From: Lamellibrachia satsuma
Taxonomy: Eukaryota > Annelida > Polychaeta > Sabellida > Siboglinidae
Length of the DNA stretch: 64,000 bases
Assembly (NCBI GenBank): GCA_033239005.1
Contig: BSQZ01000107.1
Location: forward strand, 573,501-637,500
Direction: 5' to 3'
In this document: in pieces, positions 59,025-64,000 of the stretch
How the letters are laid out: each line of letters opens with the position of its first letter
Numbering within the stretch: position 1 is the stretch's first letter
Notes under the pieces: generated by a model
What the model saw: only the letters and a program-made list of their open reading frames with translations
Told to the model about the DNA's origin: nothing
The model's database searches: none
Translations under genes and position numbers: made by a program

Positions 59025-59335
59025 TATAGAAACTATTGTACACCTTTGGTCCAGAAGCCAAAATAAAATATTGATATATTTTGGTACGCTTTATGTTTTC
59101 TGTCTAACATTTCTATAATATTGATATAATTATTTACCCCTGATGTAGTCTTCCTTAGTCCAGATCATTTTGAAACAACAATTAGTTATGTAACTCTAAT
59201 TGATAGAGTTACAGCTGATTGTGTATACATTGCAAAATCGCGACAAAATCTGAACACCATCTTAGCTAAATAGCTCACTACACAGTACAAAAATCACAAT
59301 TGAAAGTGTCGTCCGGGCTGGTTGTGACCAGTAAA
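59025..59335 (-). repeat. Right inverted arm
   Basis: Complement of 55704-56014. Confidence 0.8.
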
Positions 59336-59639
59336 TGTTGTTTCAGATTATTTGCCTATTCTAGTAATGTTGACATCTACGGGTGGGATTGAATGGAGGT
59401 GGATTGTCAAAAACGGTGGGAGATCGGAGTTTGACCCAACAAACAGGTGGGAGATGAAGTTTAAGACTATGCCAAACCTCTCACGAATGTCCTCGACAAT
59501 TTAAGAGCAAAGACAAAGTATAAAATAATTCCTAGTAAAACAGTGTTGCAAAGCTAACCAACTACGACCCGCGGTAAATAGATTTATTAAGATCTATTCA
59601 ACACTAACAAACTTTCACCTGACGTACACGTTTACACCG
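59336..59639. other. End of unit 3 similarity and spacer
   Basis: 59370-59460 matches the start of the 31-bp minisatellite region of units 1 and 2, with only one or two copies. Nothing recognised after 59470. Confidence 0.6.
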
Positions 59640-60029
59640 ATTTACGTGATCATGCATGCCAGGGCTAATTAGGAGAACTATCATGTATAAGGAGAAACAG
59701 CTAATTGTACCCCTGTACAAAGCAATAGTTAGACCACATTTGGAATACTGTATTCAAGCATGGAGGCCATATCGTAAAAAGGAATTAGACAAGTTTGAAA
59801 GAATACAACGAAGAGCAACTAAAATGATTCCAGAATTGAGAGACCTTAGTTACGAAAGTCGCTTATTACAATGTGGTTTGACAACACTAGAGACCAGGAG
59901 ACTAAGAGGAGACCAAATCAGGGCGTTTTTTAACATCCAAAATGGGGGGCAATGCCCTCCCCAGCCCTTTCCATTGCCCCCCCCAGTCAAACCAACTTAC
60001 CCCCCCAATGCATGCCCCCATTCTCCTTA

Positions 60030-60984
60030 ACCAGCCCCTTGTATTAATGTAAGTCTTAATTTGTATTCTTTTTGTTGGTGTGTTTTAGTTAATTTTCATT
60101 GGTGGCAAAATCAAAAAAGTTCCAAAGTTAAAGAAGGGCAATATGTCTACAAAAGATCAATTTATTGATATGGGAATGTAATAGCATCATAGCAATAACA
60201 GTGACGTATTGCCGAATGGCTTCTTCATACAGTTCATGCGAAGAACTGAAAACCATACCATAACTGGTCGAGAGCGAGCGGGCGGGGATTAACGATGTAT
60301 CAACAACCTTTCAGTCGGCTGTTTTTTGTTCAAATAATAAATAAACCTGGCAAAGTGTGTGTGTAGTGTCCACCGAAAGCAATTGGAAACGTTTAACAAC
60401 TATCACAACATAATCACATTTTAATAATGATCCCTTTTGTAGGTAAGATGATTCAAACATCATAACAGCCATAAACCTGTCAGGGTAGATTTTGATTAAG
60501 GCAGTAACCTAGCCAATTCATTCTCCGCATCTTTGAGAAATCGAAATTTTAAGCATGGTAACTCAAATAAGCATATTGTATACATACTAAACAAATAAAC
60601 TTTAAAATGTATGAGTAGTTCATAGTGTTCTACATGTGAGATGGAAAGTTGGCGGTCAGCAGGGACATCAACTTTGGAAAATTGTTACTCAAAAGTTGGT
60701 GGTGCACATATTAACATAAAATGTAATCAACATTTGCACATGTAAATTTTGGAAGTACGTATTTTCTATATTTTGATTTGTTATGTACTTAGCCAACCAT
60801 TTGATTGATAGACGTGGTATACATGTTTTGTATTACTCTCTTTTCTGCCTTAAGCCTATATCTTCAGTATATTTATGTCTAGAGTCTAGAGCATGTCGCC
60901 GCTCGGATTGTAATTCCACTATACAAGTGTTTCAAATAGACATGCTTTTCCTGAGTTAGTTATTACATTTAACCATTTAATTTG
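60030..60984. other. 5-prime part of the hAT element without a recognised gene
   Basis: AT-rich. A possible 5-prime exon or promoter cannot be pinned down. Confidence 0.5.
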
Positions 60985-62579
60985 TCCAGGTCGATATCCT
61001 GCCAGTCATGCCTAAGAGAGACAGAAATGCAAAACGAAGACAAGAAGAGCTATAGAAATCTGCCGCAAAATGTCAACTCCTAGACACAATTTTTCGACGC
61101 AGCCTCAATGACTCATTGCCAGACATACCCACAATGCCGCCAGGGAACTATGATCCGTCCGCTGCCATCACATCTGATGACACTCCCAAAGATAAGGTGT
61201 ACCACCAGTCATAGAGGTACTGCCTTCGTCGTGTTCTCGCCCGATAACCAGTTCATCAAGCAGCCATGATCCATCCACTGCCATCACACCTGACCACACT
61301 CCTGGCGACAAAGATCACCACCTTACCCAGACACTTGGAAACCGACAACGCAACTTCGCTGGGCATCTGGAAGTCTAATCTACTTAGGCTCGTACGATTC
61401 TTCCGGACGCCGAGAAGGATGAAGATGTTGTCAGCGCAAGCCGGGAATGTCAAACAGTTCCCCTGGCACCACGATGTCAGGTTTGACCAGCACGAGCTGC
61501 AGCTGGCGGATGCTGTGCTGAATAACCTACCAGCCTGCAGTAACGTGTGGGAACAGATGCAGGCACCAGAAAGTACCAGCGATAGAAAGGAGTAGGCTGA
61601 AGCCAAAGGGTTTCTGAGAATCTGGAACCACCAACAGAAGTGGATCACCTCACTGATGGGCGACATCCTGGAGATATTTGAAACACTCCAGAAGAAGTTG
61701 CAAAGGAGTGATTTGTTCATCAGCGATCTTCTCACTGTGACTGGCGCTGCCGTCAAGAAGTTGAGATTGATGAGGGATGGACTATTCCCGGGAAGAAGAG
61801 AGAAGAAAGAGAGTTGCCCAACCGATAGCACCAGTGAGGACCTAACACAGCGAAAGTCCAACCACCAGTTCGTTTGTACGAACCGCCGTAATGCACGAGC
61901 AATCAGGCTGGAGGTCGTGCAAGTATCCCACGAATACTTGTCTGAACGCATCCACCCGGAGCATGAGGACGTCATCAAATACATGAAGGGGTTGGTGATA
62001 CTGATATCACGCAACCTAGAATCATTCGTTGAACATGGCGTGCGTGTCGTCAGGCGTCTTTTTCCAGACGAAGCTTCTGACTTTGCGGACGGGGCAGCCG
62101 AGCAATGTGAGAACATCATGACTGTGCCGTTCCTGCCTGATGGCTGTAATCTCGGTTGTAAGATGACTGTCAGATTGCGGCAACTTATGCCAGTCACCAC
62201 AGGTTCAGTTCAGAAGTTGTTGGCATCTCTGGTTTGCATGAGTCCACACTCTATGCAGACCGAACGGATCGTGAGCCATCACAACCTCGTGGTCGACAAT
62301 CACCGCACCAGCATGGGTGAAGACACGAGAAACGCCCGCCTCATTGTGGCACTGAATGTTGTGGGCACCACTTACTTTGACCCTCGACCCGCTGTCGTCA
62401 AATTCCTGGAGAAGACAAGAAGATGGGGGCTCCAGATTTGGACATCTACGGGCAGCGTGAATTCGTTAGGAGATTCACCCGCGAAACGGGGCTCGTCTAG
62501 TAAAATTGAGACGACTGTCAAACGTACTGACTTGCAAGTTGCTAGAGACGTGTTCTCTAACTACTGCAGGAGTTTGTAA
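60985..62579 (+). pseudogene. hAT transposase, interrupted
   Basis: A possible acceptor TTTGTCCAG precedes a reading that starts MPKRDRNAKRRQEE (about 61009) and is quickly broken. The frame 61266-61595 ends in a TAG and continues in the same frame to 62577, with GDILEIFETLQKKLQRSD, PFLPDGCNLGC, SMQTERIVSHHNLVVDNHR and YFDPRPAVVKFL. The TERIVSHHN--VD-HR block followed by ARL--ALN is the hAT C-terminal (dimerisation) region in a divergent group. It has at least two stops, so it is not functional as it stands. Confidence 0.75.
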
Positions 62580-62674
62580 TAAAAATGTTTCTGGGATATA
62601 TGTGTAACATTAATTTTATACCGAGATGCAGTCGTCAGTGTGCAACCATATGGATAAAAAGATACTGATATATC

Positions 62675-62778
<104 letters not shown>

Positions 62779-63110
62779 TGCGTAAGCTGCCATTTTTAAG
62801 CATTTAAGTCCCCTTTTAGGACATTGCCCCCCAGTGAAAATTCAATAAAAAACGCCCTGGACCAAATAGAAATGTTTAAAATAGTGAACGGTTATGAGGA
62901 TGTTGATAGGAATATGTTCTTCAAACTTAAAGAAGGCAGTAGAACCAGAGAGGACACAAAGCAGCATTAGTTAAGGAGCAATGTAGGTTGGACATGAGAA
63001 AGTACTCTTTCTCACAGAGGGTGATAAATGAATGGAACAAACTGCCAAATGATTGTGTTAATGCTAATAGTATATTTAATAAGGGCGGGCTACACATAGA
63101 ACTCTCGATA

Positions 63111-64000
63111 AGCCAATGGCTTCCTTGTCCACTTGCCATCTGGAACTTGTTGTTTGGGATGGCAATTTTGTTAAATCTTGTTAAATCTATTTTTGTTACG
63201 CATTCTCTTGTTTCTCTTCGTTTGTTGTGGTTTAATTCATGCAGCAGTCTTCGGGGTACGTCGTTGCCAGTATCCCAGTATCACAGGCCTTTCACAATCG
63301 TCACGCACCGCCCAGTTGCCGCGGTCATAACATGCAAAGGCGTCAAGGTTGAGTTAATGTTGTGTCTTTCTCGGCTGTCCTCCCAAGAACGGGCATGGTG
63401 TACATAGCCTTGGACGTGACTGACAACATTCATGTATACATGGGTTAGCTACAGACATGAAAGTCATCATGGTCAGTTTTATAAGTTACGGTTAACAAAG
63501 AAAACATATGTTCCTTAATGCCAGCGATGCCCGCATGTATTACTCAAGCGGCAGATTCCGTAGGTCGTTTTTAGTCAAAGAAGGTAAGAAATGGATGTTC
63601 TTATATTGCGCGGTATCCAGTCCTTGGAACTATTCAAAGCGATTTACACTTCACACCCTGGCAGACCTGTTCATTCCAACGCCATCTAGATTTCACTGGG
63701 AAGCATTCAGCCATACTACAAATATTGTGCGAAGACTATTCGTTCGCATACCCACCACTCTGTGTAGCCAGGTACTCATCTACAGCTGATGTAAATCTAG
63801 CTAAAAAGAGGCTACGCGGGGTGAACGAAATTGCCAAAGCTTCGTAATGGCAGCAAGAGGATTGAGATCCCGACGTTCTCACTGCTGCTCCGCCATACCA
63901 GCTGGTGACGGCTCGAATAAACACGTTAATGTGCACAGTTATTAATGCTTGTTGCGAAGAACGGCGCAAATACGAACCTGTAATTATTTATCATTTCTCA
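63111..64000. other. Right end of window, unassigned
   Basis: Contains the LINE tail near 63165 and a plus-strand open frame at 63508-63789 (93 codons, starting MFLNASDARMYY) with no motif I recognise. A minus-strand frame (63736-63969) overlaps it. Neither is supported as a gene. Confidence 0.4.

Larger units (their letters stand above)
55704..59335. mobile_element. Second long-TIR element (TIRs about 311 bp) with broken cargo gene
   Basis: Inverted arms 55704-56014 and 59025-59335 are clearly complementary with scattered differences and start TTTAC(C/T)GGTCACAACC. The interior carries one minus-strand gene (56190-57915), a short tandem repeat and about 900 bp without a recognised gene. Units 1 and 2 lack the element at the corresponding site. 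A target duplication could not be identified, because short extra sequences flank both arms. The superfamily is unknown. Confidence 0.75.

Noticed and set aside
63508..63789. 93-codon plus-strand frame near the right end
   Set aside because: Starts with ATG but has no recognised motif, no splice context and an overlapping antisense frame; not supported.

Overview
This window is eukaryotic, intron-bearing and extremely rich in repeats. It most likely comes from a marine invertebrate animal; a lancelet is my best guess, but that is inference only. The evidence is spliced genes with GT-AG introns, CR1-like LINE, BEL/Pao, Ty3/Gypsy, hAT and Tc1 remnants, and very long (TA)n tracts. No bacterial-style operon, rRNA, tRNA or CRISPR array was recognised. 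Most long open frames are artefacts of tandem repeats whose period is a multiple of three.

The backbone is a locus present in at least three head-to-tail paralogous units. Unit 1 is about 80-28510, unit 2 about 28818-48790 and unit 3 about 48821-59470. Corresponding segments can be followed by eye, for example 80-800 with 48821-49715, 7604-9640 with 28818-31560, 9659-11625 with 37671-39390, 18700-20059 with 43400-44082 and 52400-53050, and 26254-28510 with 44078-48790 and 54875-55640. Each unit has its own expanded minisatellites at sites that stay at one or a few copies in the other units, and its own transposon insertions, so empty sites can be compared directly.

The host gene carried by the units is a dispanin (CD225, IFITM-like) gene. 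Copy A is 14255-18119 and copy B is 41079-42901, both with clean splice sites and matching phases. A third copy is reduced to its last few codons, which have become a 37-bp minisatellite (51519-51888). A second CD225-coding exon lies downstream of the main one in both A and B. Ty3/Gypsy gag-protease remnants lie upstream on the opposite strand.

The most striking item is a 6105-bp DNA transposon at 31560-37664 with 314-bp, about 99% identical terminal inverted repeats and a 6-bp target duplication (GATAAC). Its empty site is preserved in unit 1 at 9653-9658. It carries an intact six-exon gene for a 318-residue RING-like protein, convergent with a broken integrase-like transposase that lacks its catalytic core. 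A second long-TIR element (55704-59335, TIRs about 311 bp) carries a broken gene of an uncharacterised multi-copy animal family. A 6.2-kb BEL/Pao element (20060-26253) with a GGTGG target duplication also has a preserved empty site (44078-44082). A 2.9-kb hAT element (59919-62859, 8-bp target duplication) is nested in a CR1-like LINE fragment.
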